DNA of 36,839 nucleotides from CAZMCH01 sp964564735 (GCA_964564735.1 CAZMCH010000035.1:1-36839); one strand, 5' to 3'; shown: positions 24,060 to 33,172, counted from the stretch's first letter. Notes: a model not told the origin generated them from the letters alone. Numbers and translations are program-made.

Positions 24060-25056
24060 AAGGCTGATTATCCTTTAGCAAAAATTTTATAGAAGCCTTC
24101 TCTCTTTCTGGTTTGAGCCAATTTCCCAAAGCCTCATCCATTTCTTTTTGAGAGAGTGCATCTTCTATTTTTGATTTTACTTCTTCAATTGCCAATTGTC
24201 TGCCTGCTTTTTTATCTTCAAGTTTAATAATATGATAACCAAATTCTGTTTCAACAATATCACTTACTTCGTTCGGTTGCAGTGCAAAAGCGGCATCTTC
24301 AAATGGTTTTACCATTACTCCGCGACGGAAGTAATCCAAATCTCCGCCCTGTTTTGCGGTAGGACATTCTGAGTATTCTTTTGCCAATTCAACAAAATCT
24401 CCTCCATTTTTTATCTTATCAAGTATTCCCTGTATCTTCTCTTTGGCAGAGGATTTTGTTTGCTCATTGGCATCAGGTGATACTTTAATCAAGATATGCC
24501 TAGCTCTTACTTGTTCGGGTTCAACGTATTTACCTTTATTTTCTTCATAATAACGTAAAATATCTTCTTCTGTAATTGGTTTTATTGTAGGTTGTATCTT
24601 GGCTTCTATAAATCTTCGTATGGTTAAATTTCGTTTTATTAGTAAAATTAGTTTTTCTTCTGTTAGTCCAAATGCCTTTAATGCTTGTTGAAATTGCTCT
24701 GGAGGTTGCATACTTTTTACTTTTTCTAATTCTTTATCAAGTTCTTCCTTTTGTGGTTCTAGTTTCTCTTTTTGACCTGCTTGATAGATGATTTCCTGAT
24801 TTATAAGTGAATTCAAAATCTGTTCACTTAGCATATTATATGTTGCAGTATCTTGTCTGTTGACTCTACCACCTGTAAGCATATTCAATTCTCTTGTAAC
24901 ATCTGATAAAAAGATCGGTTTTCCATTAACTTCTGCAGCTATGATCTCTACTGGGGTTTTTGTGGTTTCCTGTTTTTCTTGATTTACTTGTTCTTCTGTA
25001 TAAGCAAAACAGGGCAATAATAAAAATATGAATACTAGACAAATATAATATTTCAT
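24034..25056 (-). CDS. SurA-like periplasmic peptidyl-prolyl isomerase/chaperone
   Basis: 340 residues. A signal peptide (1-19, ending CFA) exports it to the periplasm. Residues about 38-160 resemble the SurA N-terminal chaperone region (VNGKPIFLSDVTREL, SLINQEIIYQAGQ). Residues about 183-285 form one parvulin domain (RARHILIKV, GGDFVELAKEYSECPTAKQG, GYHIIKLED). It probably assists folding of outer-membrane proteins, which fits the presence of a beta-barrel usher-like gene nearby on the opposite strand. Ordinary SurA has two parvulin domains and this form has one. Confidence 0.88.
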   Translation of the reverse strand: MKYYICLVFIFLLLPCFAYTEEQVNQEKQETTKTPVEIIAAEVNGKPIFLSDVTRELNMLTGGRVNRQDTATYNMLSEQILNSLINQEIIYQAGQKEKLEPQKEELDKELEKVKSMQPPEQFQQALKAFGLTEEKLILLIKRNLTIRRFIEAKIQPTIKPITEEDILRYYEENKGKYVEPEQVRARHILIKVSPDANEQTKSSAKEKIQGILDKIKNGGDFVELAKEYSECPTAKQGGDLDYFRRGVMVKPFEDAAFALQPNEVSDIVETEFGYHIIKLEDKKAGRQLAIEEVKSKIEDALSQKEMDEALGNWLKPEREKASIKFLLKDNQPSATRSTEK

Positions 25057-25239
25057 TTAGTTTCTCCAAAAAAGATGTTTAAATTGTTCTTGATTAAGAT
25101 TCTGGATATGGTAAGAACTTGATACATTCAAATTTTTGCTACACCACAGCAATACCTTGAATATTAATTCTCTATATAGTCTTTGGCTTTTAATATAAAG
25201 AGATGGGAATCTCTGAGGTAAGATAACTATCGTTTTATA

Positions 25240-25333
25240 CACCACCTGTGAAGACCGTTAAGCCTGAATCAGAGATTCAAGTCTAACTTTATATAAACAG
25301 CAACACAGGGAACGGTATAGAGAATCGGTGGTG
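25240..25333. repeat. Nested inverted repeats, possible RNA fold
   Basis: The outer pair is CACCACC (25240-25246) and GGTGGTG (25327-25333). The middle pair is ACCGTT (25254-25259) and AACGGT (25311-25316). The inner hairpin is TGAATC-AGA-GATTCA (25265-25279). All three are perfect and co-nested, giving a plausible 94-nt fold or an element end. No class was recognised. Confidence 0.4.
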
Positions 25334-25492
25334 CAATAAGAATAGATTAGCCTGATGAGAGGGAAACTCGTATAGCTTATTTCGCAACCAGATTTCTATA
25401 GCGATGCCCGAACATATTATTAATCCAATGGTCATAATAACATAAAAGACTGTATGTGTCAACAGAAAAATCCTGAGCTCAGTATAAATTTC

Positions 25493-25521
25493 TTGACCAC
25501 ATCATCTTTTTGTGTTATTCT
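25493..25521 (+). promoter_or_regulatory. Sigma70-type promoter for the usher operon
   Basis: TTGACC (25493-25498) and TATTCT (25516-25521) are separated by 17 bases, about 87 bases upstream of the first gene. Confidence 0.5.
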
Positions 25522-25571
25522 ATTGAAAATAAGCCAATGTTTGCACTAATAGTGGAAAACAACCCCCTTTA

Positions 25572-25590
25572 TCCCCCTTTTTAAGGGGGA
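25572..25590. repeat. TCCCCCTT/AAGGGGGA hairpin in the leader
   Basis: A perfect 8-bp stem with a TTT loop, preceded by CCCCCTTTA. It ends 17 bases before the start codon at 25608. This C-run/T-run pattern is a recurrent small dispersed repeat in many bacterial genomes (from memory). Here it could hide or space the ribosome binding site. Confidence 0.55.
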
Positions 25591-25607
25591 ATAGTGAGTG
25601 GGTAAAA

Positions 25608-26105
25608 ATGAAAATACAAAAATACATTCTAGTAATGCTTCCTTTAATGTTTATAAGCATAAGCCCTCTGTATGCCAAGGCAAGAACAAATGTCACAGGA
25701 ACATGGAACTTAATAATAACAGAGCAGGACCTCCAGAACGGTGCTGGTAGTGATCTTAAAAACACCTATGAAAGCCCTTCTGATCGAGTGATTGTTGATA
25801 TTGATATGCAGGGCGTTGGCTCTGATTCATGGATTATATATACAAGGAAATCTCCTCCCGATGCTAATTGGCCTAGTAGATTCCGTCTCTTTATCAGAAG
25901 GTCTGGCAATGGTCAAGGACCTCCACCAGGGAGTATATCAGGTGGAACAACATATCAAGAATTGACAGAAAATGATGTTTTTTTCTATGAAGGTGTAAAA
26001 CAGAGAAAGAATATTCCTCATCAATTTAAACTTACTGGCATTTCTGCATTAGTTCCGGCAGGGACATATATAACAACAGTTTATTACACTATAGTTTCGG
26101 ATTAA
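25608..26105 (+). CDS. Secreted subunit, spore-coat-U/pilin-like
   Basis: 165 residues. The signal peptide (1 to about 23, ending LYAKA) is followed by a single beta-rich domain. The end, LVPAGTYITTVYYTIVSD, has the PAGxYxxTVxxT pattern that closes spore-coat-U and archaic chaperone-usher pilin domains. GTWNLIITEQDL near the start would be the first strand. It has no cysteine pair. It is the first gene of a three-gene unit with a chaperone-like and a usher-like protein, which supports a role as the exported fibre or surface subunit. The family assignment rests on pattern and context, not on a strong motif. Confidence 0.6.
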   Translation: MKIQKYILVMLPLMFISISPLYAKARTNVTGTWNLIITEQDLQNGAGSDLKNTYESPSDRVIVDIDMQGVGSDSWIIYTRKSPPDANWPSRFRLFIRRSGNGQGPPPGSISGGTTYQELTENDVFFYEGVKQRKNIPHQFKLTGISALVPAGTYITTVYYTIVSD

Positions 26106-26109
26106 TATT

Positions 26110-27159
26110 ATGAAAAAATATATATCACTATCGCTTATTTTGATCTTTGTTCTTATAGCACACCAAACTTACGCAAATGTTGCCATATCTGGTGGCTTAA
26201 CGCATGAAAATACAGCCAAGCCCGGCGATACCTATCAGGGAGCAATAACCCTCACTAACCTTGATGAAGAACCGCAGGACGCAAAGTTATATCAGACAGA
26301 TTATACTTTTTTTGCTGATGGTAGGGCGATATATGGCGATCCGGGAAGCATAGAACGTTCAAATACAAGCTGGATAACATTTAGTCCTAGCCTTGTTACC
26401 ATTCCGCCAAAGGGTACATCAGAGATAATTTATACTGTGAAAGTGCCTTTGAGCAAAGAATTAATTGGAACATATTGGAGTATGATCATGGTTGAAGGCA
26501 TCCCAAAGATTACTCCAGAGGAGATTGATGACGGCAAACCCAAAGTTGGTGTTAAGACTCTTATAAGATATGGTATCCAAATGATAACGCATATTCAGGA
26601 TACAGGCACAAGAAGATTAAAGTTTCTCGGAACAAAACTAACAAAATCAGAAGAGGAAAGAATATTACAAATAGATGTAGAAAATACAGGTCAAAGAATG
26701 CTCAGACCTACTATATGGTGTGAAATATATGACAGCAAAGGAACATTAGTTACCAGATTAGAAGGCAAAAAAGCAAGGACATATCCGGGAACTTCCATCA
26801 GATATAATGTCAGAGTTGTCATAAAGCGACAGCGTTTTAGCCTTAATAAAGAACAGATTGAAGACGCAAAGTTTACAGAATTATTAGACACAAGCGTTAT
26901 GCCTGATTTCATAAAAAGAAACTACAAAGATCGCCTTATATCAATAGCTGATGACGCAGTAATTCAAGTAGAGGAAACAGGAAATAAATGGGTAATATTC
27001 AGCGGTGATGATGAATATTCCATTGCAAAAAATGGAGATAAATTAGAGGCATTTCAGCATTTTGATGTCCCATCTGGAACTTATAAGGCATTAATAATAG
27101 CCGACTGTGGTGATGATTATGTCTTTGGTGCAAAATATGACCTGAAGATCGGAGAATAA
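26110..27159 (+). CDS. Periplasmic chaperone-like two-Ig protein with an inserted module
   Basis: 349 residues with a signal peptide ending near TYAN (23). Domain 1 (about 24-130) reads like a pilus-chaperone/COG1470 beta-sandwich: GGLTHENTAKPGDTYQGAIT, LVTIPPKGTSEIIYTVKVP. Domain 2 (about 155-349) is a second sandwich ending VPSGTYKALIIADCGDDYVF and GAKYDLKI. Between YPGTSIRYNVRV (about 236) and FDVPSGTYKAL (about 318) lies a block of about 80 residues. It contains LDTSVMPDFIKRNY and TGNKWVIFSGDDEYSIAKNG, and it resembles the extra block in the ABC permease at 16019-17944. Without the block, domain 2 reads as continuous. It starts 4 bases after the subunit stop. Confidence 0.65.
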   Translation: MKKYISLSLILIFVLIAHQTYANVAISGGLTHENTAKPGDTYQGAITLTNLDEEPQDAKLYQTDYTFFADGRAIYGDPGSIERSNTSWITFSPSLVTIPPKGTSEIIYTVKVPLSKELIGTYWSMIMVEGIPKITPEEIDDGKPKVGVKTLIRYGIQMITHIQDTGTRRLKFLGTKLTKSEEERILQIDVENTGQRMLRPTIWCEIYDSKGTLVTRLEGKKARTYPGTSIRYNVRVVIKRQRFSLNKEQIEDAKFTELLDTSVMPDFIKRNYKDRLISIADDAVIQVEETGNKWVIFSGDDEYSIAKNGDKLEAFQHFDVPSGTYKALIIADCGDDYVFGAKYDLKIGE

Positions 27160-27248
27160 AGGACAACTGCTTTTTCACATGATCAAAGGTGAAGTGATAT
27201 TATTTATAAACCTCTATGGTTAAGACCAATTTAATAAAGGATCTGACC

Positions 27249-30056
27249 GTGGTTTATTTGAAAGATGAATTTATCAAACACGCCAGAATATATATATGCT
27301 TCCCGAAAGTATTTATGATTATACTTTTATTTGTCACTATCTCAATCTTTCCTGCCAATACTACTCAAGCCCAAGAAAACCCAATAGAGATCATCTATTC
27401 TGGTAACGACTTAATTGATGTAAATCCTAAAACAATTATTACAACTGCCTTCATGGTAAATAACAAAAGCAAGCAAAGCTTATCTGTTCAATCAGAATTG
27501 CGTTTGCCTAGCAACTGGGCGTTAATCACTGGAGAAGGCTCTTTTGATCTTGGCGCCGAAGAAAGCGATATTCAGCTAATATCTTTCCATGTATCTCAAA
27601 GCGCCCTTGCAGGAAAATATGAGATTGTCTATACAGTAAGGGATACAAAAGACTATTCAAACAGCGCATCTTACGTTATTAATATCAATGTCTTGCCAAT
27701 TACAAAAATAAGCATAAAGGCAGTTGATACGCCTGAATATGTCATTGCAGGCGAAATGTATAGGATAAACTTTATGCTCAGGAACGATGGCAATATACTT
27801 GTAACCCTTGATGTCAGCGCAACAAGTGCCTATAACTATCCCTTCAGGATTGATACAAGCAGGATAAGATTATCGCCAAACGAATCCAAATTAGTGAGAG
27901 TCCTTGTTAATACTGATCGTGAAATAAAGGCAACATTAAGGCATCAAGTCATAGTAAAAGCAAATATCACATGGGATAAGCTATATGAAGTCAGCGCATC
28001 AAGTAATGTAAATATTATATCAAGAACAACTAAATCAGGCGACCTATTCATTAGATACCCAATAACACTAACAAGCTCTGGATTTAGTGGAATAAGTGAT
28101 ATTAAAGATGGTTATGCTTCTGCATATCAATTTGAATTATCTGGTGATGGTGGTATAGACCGTGATAATAAAAAGCAACTTGGTTTTGTTGTGAGAGTTC
28201 CAGATACCCGCAAAAACAAAGGTTATGGCACTTATGACGAATATGCCCTTAATTTCAGGACAGACTCCTATAGAATCGCTTTTGGTGATGAAAACTTCAC
28301 GCTTTCTGATCTGACAGGAAGAAGTAGCTATGGCAGAGGAGTTGGCGGAGAAGCATCTTTTGGTGATTTTTCAATGATGGCATATCATCAAAAATCACGC
28401 TGGGCATCATCTGATAGAAACTCATCTGCAGGGCAAATGAGATATAGTATCGGTCAGAAAGGTGATATATATATAAACTATCTGCGTAACAGAGGATATA
28501 ACGATGCTGGAATTACAAGCCTGTCTGGTCAAATTAGCCCCGGTTTCAATACAATTATAAATGCTGAATGTGCTGTTGGAAAGAAAAAAGATATATATGA
28601 TTATGCCTATCAACTCAAAGTTTATGGACAAAATAGGCTATTTCAATATAATTTAAGCTATTTACATGCTGAACCAGATTATCCGGGATATTATAAAGAT
28701 ATTGATTCCCTTTATTTAAGGTCTTTAATCAGGCTTGCAACCAAATTAGAGTTATATGGTGGTTTTTCACAAATGAAAAACAATATAGAACTTAACACAA
28801 AATTCTATTCCGCAAAGCAAAACAGAATATATAGCACAGGTCTAATGTATCAACCATTTAAGATTTTTGGGCTTCGTGTTGGCTATAATTATGATGAAAA
28901 TAAAGATATGCTTCCTAACATGAAATTTAGTTATGTTTCTCACGAAATTAGCACAACAACGAATCATAACATAAACAATCTAAACGTTAGGGCATTATTT
29001 GAGCATAAAAAATCAATAAATCTATTAGAAAGCAAGCACTATAAATCAAACACTTATGGAATATCAAGCTACTATATGCTATCAAACAGATTTGGCGTTA
29101 ATGTGGATGTAAAATATCAAAATGATGTCGATTCCGATAGCAATAGCTTTCGAAAAATACAAACCTATCTATCCAATACTGTTTATCTAAGCAAAAAAAT
29201 CCCAATAAGCATTTATGTCTATAACTATCATTATTTGAATGAAGGCTTTGAAGATCAATCATCAATATATGGAATGATTGAATATCTGATTTCAGAAAGC
29301 CATAAATTTACACTCCAAAGCCAGAATATTATTAGGAAAAGACTAAATTCAAATGATGTAATGTTTCGCTATACTGCAAAAATCGGCATACCAATTCATA
29401 AAAAAAGAAGTATAGGAAAAGCTAAAGGACGCATATATTATGACGAAACCAAAAGGGCGATACCAAACGCAATAATCACACTTGAGGGTGTTCCAGCAGT
29501 AAGTAATGATAAAGGTGAATTTGAGTTCCCACTTATTACTACAGGTGTTTATAATTTGAATGTAAACACTCAAAGAATAGGTCCCAATTTAATTTTTAGC
29601 AAAGATACAGCCGAAAAAGTGCTTATTGCTGAAGGAAAGGAATCTATTATCAATATTGGTCTAACAACTGGTTCTAGTGTGTCTGGGAAAATTATTGTTT
29701 ATACATTTGCAGGAAAAAAGACAGGTATCGATAGTTTGAATCAAGAGGAAAAACTAGAGGAAGCCTATGGATTGCCAAATGCAGTTTTAGAAATATCTGA
29801 CGGTGTAAAGAAGAAATTACGTTTTACTGATGGAAATGGCTATTTTATCTTTGAAGGTTTACACCCCGGGAAATGGACATTAAGGCTTGTTAGCTATGAT
29901 GTGCCTGATTTTTATTATGTAGAAGAAGATACATTTGATATATTCCTTTTCCCAAACGATAAAGCTCAAAAAGAATTTAAGATTCTGCCAAAGAAAAGGA
30001 TCATACGCATAATAGAGGAAGGCGGAATAATAGAAGAGGAAAAGAAATCAGAATGA
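27249..30056 (+). CDS. Usher-like outer-membrane beta-barrel with SdrB/CNA-B-like domains
   Basis: About 935 residues. GTG at 27249 has AAGGA (27237-27241) 7 bases upstream; an ATG at 27216 would add 11 residues but lacks a good site. The signal peptide is VFMIILLFVTISIFPANTTQ. Residues about 30-255 are two Ig-like (NEW3-like) domains. Residues about 262-720 alternate aromatic and polar residues (YRIAFGDENFTLSDLTGRSS, GRGVGGEASFGDFSMMAYHQ), as expected of a large outer-membrane barrel. The last 215 residues hold two SdrB/carboxypeptidase-regulatory-like repeats (GRIYYDETKRAIPNAIITLE, TDGNGYFIFEGLHPGKWTLR). Canonical FimD signatures were not recognised. Gene order suggests it exports the 25608 subunit with the 26110 chaperone. 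Confidence 0.6.
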   Translation: MVYLKDEFIKHARIYICFPKVFMIILLFVTISIFPANTTQAQENPIEIIYSGNDLIDVNPKTIITTAFMVNNKSKQSLSVQSELRLPSNWALITGEGSFDLGAEESDIQLISFHVSQSALAGKYEIVYTVRDTKDYSNSASYVININVLPITKISIKAVDTPEYVIAGEMYRINFMLRNDGNILVTLDVSATSAYNYPFRIDTSRIRLSPNESKLVRVLVNTDREIKATLRHQVIVKANITWDKLYEVSASSNVNIISRTTKSGDLFIRYPITLTSSGFSGISDIKDGYASAYQFELSGDGGIDRDNKKQLGFVVRVPDTRKNKGYGTYDEYALNFRTDSYRIAFGDENFTLSDLTGRSSYGRGVGGEASFGDFSMMAYHQKSRWASSDRNSSAGQMRYSIGQKGDIYINYLRNRGYNDAGITSLSGQISPGFNTIINAECAVGKKKDIYDYAYQLKVYGQNRLFQYNLSYLHAEPDYPGYYKDIDSLYLRSLIRLATKLELYGGFSQMKNNIELNTKFYSAKQNRIYSTGLMYQPFKIFGLRVGYNYDENKDMLPNMKFSYVSHEISTTTNHNINNLNVRALFEHKKSINLLESKHYKSNTYGISSYYMLSNRFGVNVDVKYQNDVDSDSNSFRKIQTYLSNTVYLSKKIPISIYVYNYHYLNEGFEDQSSIYGMIEYLISESHKFTLQSQNIIRKRLNSNDVMFRYTAKIGIPIHKKRSIGKAKGRIYYDETKRAIPNAIITLEGVPAVSNDKGEFEFPLITTGVYNLNVNTQRIGPNLIFSKDTAEKVLIAEGKESIINIGLTTGSSVSGKIIVYTFAGKKTGIDSLNQEEKLEEAYGLPNAVLEISDGVKKKLRFTDGNGYFIFEGLHPGKWTLRLVSYDVPDFYYVEEDTFDIFLFPNDKAQKEFKILPKKRIIRIIEEGGIIEEEKKSE

Positions 30057-30135
30057 TTACAGAATTGACAAAGACAGCTTTTTAATCTAAAATATCATCA
30101 ATCAAAGTTAATCCAATTACAACAAAGGAAGGATT

Positions 30136-30936
30136 ATGGCAAAACACAAACTAGCGATATTGTGCGATTTTGATGGAACTGTCGCAAAGGGAGATGTTGG
30201 ACACAGCATTTATACTCGCTTTGGTGATGAAAGATGGGAAGAGATTAACAAACGATGGAGAAAGGGAGAAATCTCATCAAAAGAATGTTTGATCGGTGAA
30301 TATGCACTCATGGACGCTAGTGAAGATGAGGTTCGAGAATATACTTTAACAATGGAAATAGATTCAGGATTCAGCGAGCTTGTCAAAACGTGCAAGGAAA
30401 ATGATATATCAATTGCAATAGTCAGTGATGGCTTTGATTTTTACATAAACACGATACTTGAAAAATATGGACTTTCTGAAATAGAGGTATTATGTAATAA
30501 TCTGATATTCAAAGGTCGCAAAGTTGAGCTTTCATTTCCTTATTATGAGTTAGGTTGCGGTAAATGCGGAAATTGCAAGGTTTTGCATGTGGAAAGACTT
30601 AAAGATAAGGATAAGACCGTAATTTATATTGGTGATGGGCTTTCTGATAAGTATGCTTCTCAGGCGTCTGATATAATATTTGCAAAGGATGAACTCATGG
30701 AATATCTTGAAAATAATAACATAAGATATAATAAATTTAGGGGTTTGAGTGAAGTAAACAATTGGTTGATTGGCTTAATTTCTGGAAGCGTTGAAGTTCC
30801 AGAATCATCAAGAAAAATTGATTCAGATTGTGAAAGAAAAGAGGAAAAAAACATAATAAGAAACTTAAGAATGATAAAAGAAAAAAAAGATATGGGAGAT
30901 GGGCGTTATATTATATATTATGATTGGAAGGAATGA
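30136..30936 (+). CDS. HAD phosphatase, MtnX/PSP-like
   Basis: 266 residues, cytoplasmic. DFDGT (11-15) carries the nucleophile and acid/base Asp of the HAD superfamily, VSDGFDFY is motif II, and YIGDGLSDKYAS is motif IV. CGKCGNCK (141-148) is a Cys-rich insert seen in the MtnX / PSPase-like subgroup (COG4359), probably metal-binding. MtnX dephosphorylates 2-hydroxy-3-keto-5-methylthiopentenyl-1-phosphate in methionine salvage, but no other salvage gene is present here. Immediate downstream galT and galK suggest that another sugar-phosphate substrate is equally possible. GGAAGGA precedes the ATG. The C-terminal 50 residues are charged and lack a recognised domain. Confidence 0.8.
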   Translation: MAKHKLAILCDFDGTVAKGDVGHSIYTRFGDERWEEINKRWRKGEISSKECLIGEYALMDASEDEVREYTLTMEIDSGFSELVKTCKENDISIAIVSDGFDFYINTILEKYGLSEIEVLCNNLIFKGRKVELSFPYYELGCGKCGNCKVLHVERLKDKDKTVIYIGDGLSDKYASQASDIIFAKDELMEYLENNNIRYNKFRGLSEVNNWLIGLISGSVEVPESSRKIDSDCERKEEKNIIRNLRMIKEKKDMGDGRYIIYYDWKE

Positions 30937-30995
30937 TAGGACTATATTATTCTTTTCTATTATCAAATGAATTAAATTCTAGAGGAGTATAGCTG

Positions 30996-31961
30996 ATGTC
31001 AGAACTTCGTTGGGACCCGGTGCTTGAGGAATGGGTAATAACAGCAACACATCGTATGGCGCGCCCAGTTGTGCTTAATGATCCGAATGCCTGTCCATTG
31101 TGTCCCGGGGTGCTTGAGATACCGGGTGATTTTAATATTGTATCGTTTGAAAATAGGTTTCCATCGCTTCATGCGGAGCCACCCAAACCAGATTTGGATG
31201 ATGATGAGCTTTATAGGGTTCGTGATGCAAAAGGAATATGCGAGGTTATAGTTTATTCATCTAAGCATGATGGAAGTCTTGCAGAACAAAGCCTTCAAGA
31301 TGTCTATAATCTTATTCAAGTCTGGAAAGATCGTTATGAGGAACTAAGCAAGCTTGATTTCATTGATTATGTTTTTATCTTTGAGAATAAGGGCAAAGAG
31401 ATTGGCGTAACAATGTCGCATCCTCATGGACAGATATATGCTTTTCCATATATACCACCTAAAATACAAAGAGAACTAGACTCAAGCAGAAGATATAAAG
31501 AAAAAAATGGTAAATGCCTGTTTTGTGAAATATTGAAAAAAGAAAAAGCTGATAGTAGAAGAATTATAACGGAAAATGAAAGATTTACTGCATTTATACC
31601 ATTTTTTGCACATTTTCCATACGAGGTGCATATATACGTAAATAATCATCTTGGTTCGCTTGCGGATTTTGATGAAGAGCATCAGAAAGACTTTGCAAAG
31701 ATTTTAAAAATAGTTATAATGAAATATGATAATTTGTTTAATATCTCTTTTCCATATATGATGATAATGCACCAAGAGCCAACTGATGGTAAAGACCATA
31801 GTTATTTTCATTTCCATCTTGAATTTTATCCACCATATCGTAGTGAAGGCAAGTTGAAATTTTTGGCGGGTTGTGAATCTGGTGCAGGTAGCTTTATTAA
31901 TGATTCTGCGGCGGAAGTTAAGGCGAAAGAATTAAGAGATAAACCACCATATAGTCTGTAA
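30996..31961 (+). CDS. galT: Galactose-1-phosphate uridylyltransferase
   Basis: 321 residues of the HIT superfamily. NACPLCPG (32-39) is the zinc-binding N-terminal site. HPHGQ (142-146) contains the nucleophilic His that carries UMP, and FFAHFPYEVHIYVNNHLGSL is the second-half HIT-like strand. It exchanges UDP between glucose and galactose 1-phosphate in the Leloir pathway, cytoplasmic. GAGGAG (30982-30987) gives an ideal ribosome binding site. galK follows after 19 bases. Confidence 0.93.
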   Translation: MSELRWDPVLEEWVITATHRMARPVVLNDPNACPLCPGVLEIPGDFNIVSFENRFPSLHAEPPKPDLDDDELYRVRDAKGICEVIVYSSKHDGSLAEQSLQDVYNLIQVWKDRYEELSKLDFIDYVFIFENKGKEIGVTMSHPHGQIYAFPYIPPKIQRELDSSRRYKEKNGKCLFCEILKKEKADSRRIITENERFTAFIPFFAHFPYEVHIYVNNHLGSLADFDEEHQKDFAKILKIVIMKYDNLFNISFPYMMIMHQEPTDGKDHSYFHFHLEFYPPYRSEGKLKFLAGCESGAGSFINDSAAEVKAKELRDKPPYSL

Positions 31962-31980
31962 AAGGAGGGAGTTACTTTTA

Positions 31981-33153
31981 ATGAATGAACGAGTTGATAA
32001 TTTGATTGAAATTTATAAGAATAAATTTAGTGGAAATCCTGACATAATTGTCCGCGCTCCGGGAAGAGTCAATCTCATTGGTGAGCATACAGATTATAAC
32101 GATGGTTTTGTATTTCCAGTAGCTATTGACAGGGATATAATGATTGCATTAAAAAAACGTGATAATCAGATGGTTCGGTTATATTCAATGGACTTTGATG
32201 CTTCTACTGAATTTTCATTAGATAATATACAATCTGATTCTGTAAATACTTGGAGTAACTATCTAAGGGGCGTTGCGCATTTTCTAATAGAAGATGGATA
32301 TAATTTGACAGGAATGGACGCTGTAATAACAGGTAATATACCAATAGGTGCGGGTCTTAGCTCATCAGCGGCTATGGAAGTTGCTACTGCTATGGCTTTT
32401 GAAAATATCTGCGAATGGGAAATGGAACCGCCACAAATGGCTTTGTTATGCCAAAAAGCAGAAAATAAATTCGTTGGTGTCAATTGTGGAATAATGGATC
32501 AATTCATTTCTCGCATGGGAAAAAAAGATAATGCGCTTTTGCTTGATTGTCGGACTCTAAGCTATGAGCTTGTTCCGCTCAACCTAGATACGGTAAAGAT
32601 TGTTGTTTGTAATACGGGCAAAAAAAGAGGGTTGGTTGATTCTGAATACAACGCTAGACGAAGCGAATGTGAAAAAGGCGTAAAAATTCTTGAGAAATTT
32701 CTTCCAGGGATTGAAGCTTTGAGAGATATTGATATTAACGATCTAATAAAATACAAGAGCCATATACCAGAGATAACAGAAAAAAGATGCCGATATGTCA
32801 TAAAAGAAAATGATCGTGTCATTGAAAGTGTTGAAGCATTGGCAGAAAATGATTTGATCAAATTTGGTGAACTTATGAATCAATCACATATTGGGCTTAG
32901 AGATGAATATGAGGTAAGTTGCCCTGAATTAGATAATATGGTTGATATTGCATGGAGCATTGATGGCGTAATTGGATCAAGAATGACTGGGGCTGGATTT
33001 GGCGGATGCACTGTCTCGCTTGTTGTTGAGGATTCATTGGAGGATTTTATCAATATTATTAACGAGGAATATCCCAAACGAACAGGCTTACAACATGAAA
33101 TTTATGTTTGTAGCGTTGAAGATGGTGCGGGGGTTGTAATGTGTGAAACGTAA
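31981..33153 (+). CDS. galK: Galactokinase
   Basis: 390 residues of the GHMP kinase family. GRVNLIGEHTDYNDG (28-42) is the galactokinase signature, PIGAGLSSSAA (121-131) is the ATP loop, and SRMTGAGFGGCTVSLV is the third GHMP motif. It phosphorylates galactose at C1 with ATP and feeds GalT. AAGGAGGGAG precedes the ATG. The stop codon lies inside the terminator palindrome at 33145-33172. galE and galM are not in this window, so the pathway must be completed elsewhere (possibly by the 1141 epimerase, though this is unsupported). Confidence 0.94.
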   Translation: MNERVDNLIEIYKNKFSGNPDIIVRAPGRVNLIGEHTDYNDGFVFPVAIDRDIMIALKKRDNQMVRLYSMDFDASTEFSLDNIQSDSVNTWSNYLRGVAHFLIEDGYNLTGMDAVITGNIPIGAGLSSSAAMEVATAMAFENICEWEMEPPQMALLCQKAENKFVGVNCGIMDQFISRMGKKDNALLLDCRTLSYELVPLNLDTVKIVVCNTGKKRGLVDSEYNARRSECEKGVKILEKFLPGIEALRDIDINDLIKYKSHIPEITEKRCRYVIKENDRVIESVEALAENDLIKFGELMNQSHIGLRDEYEVSCPELDNMVDIAWSIDGVIGSRMTGAGFGGCTVSLVVEDSLEDFINIINEEYPKRTGLQHEIYVCSVEDGAGVVMCET

Positions 33154-33172
33154 TACTTATGTATTACGTTTC
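33145..33172. terminator. Shared terminator palindrome between convergent genes
   Basis: GAAACGTAATAC (33145-33156) and GTATTACGTTTC (33161-33172) form a perfect 12-bp stem with a TTAT loop. It contains the galK stop codon and ends one base before the stop of the opposing VWA gene, so it can serve both directions. Confidence 0.7.

Larger units (their letters stand above)
25057..25607. other. 551-base divergent intergenic region
   Basis: It separates the leftward SurA-like gene from the rightward usher operon. No credible gene was found. It contains a nested inverted-repeat element at 25240-25333, a sigma70-type promoter at 25493-25521, and a C-run/G-run hairpin at 25572-25590. Confidence 0.6.

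Noticed and set aside
25057..25245. A 62-codon minus-strand frame upstream of the SurA-like gene
   Set aside because: No ribosome binding site, no recognisable family and an unusual hydrophobic/aromatic composition; treated as intergenic.
25350..25386. CCTGATGA...GAAAC string resembling a hammerhead ribozyme core
   Set aside because: The segment between CTGATGA and GAAAC is only four bases, too short for stem II, and flanking stems I and III could not be formed.
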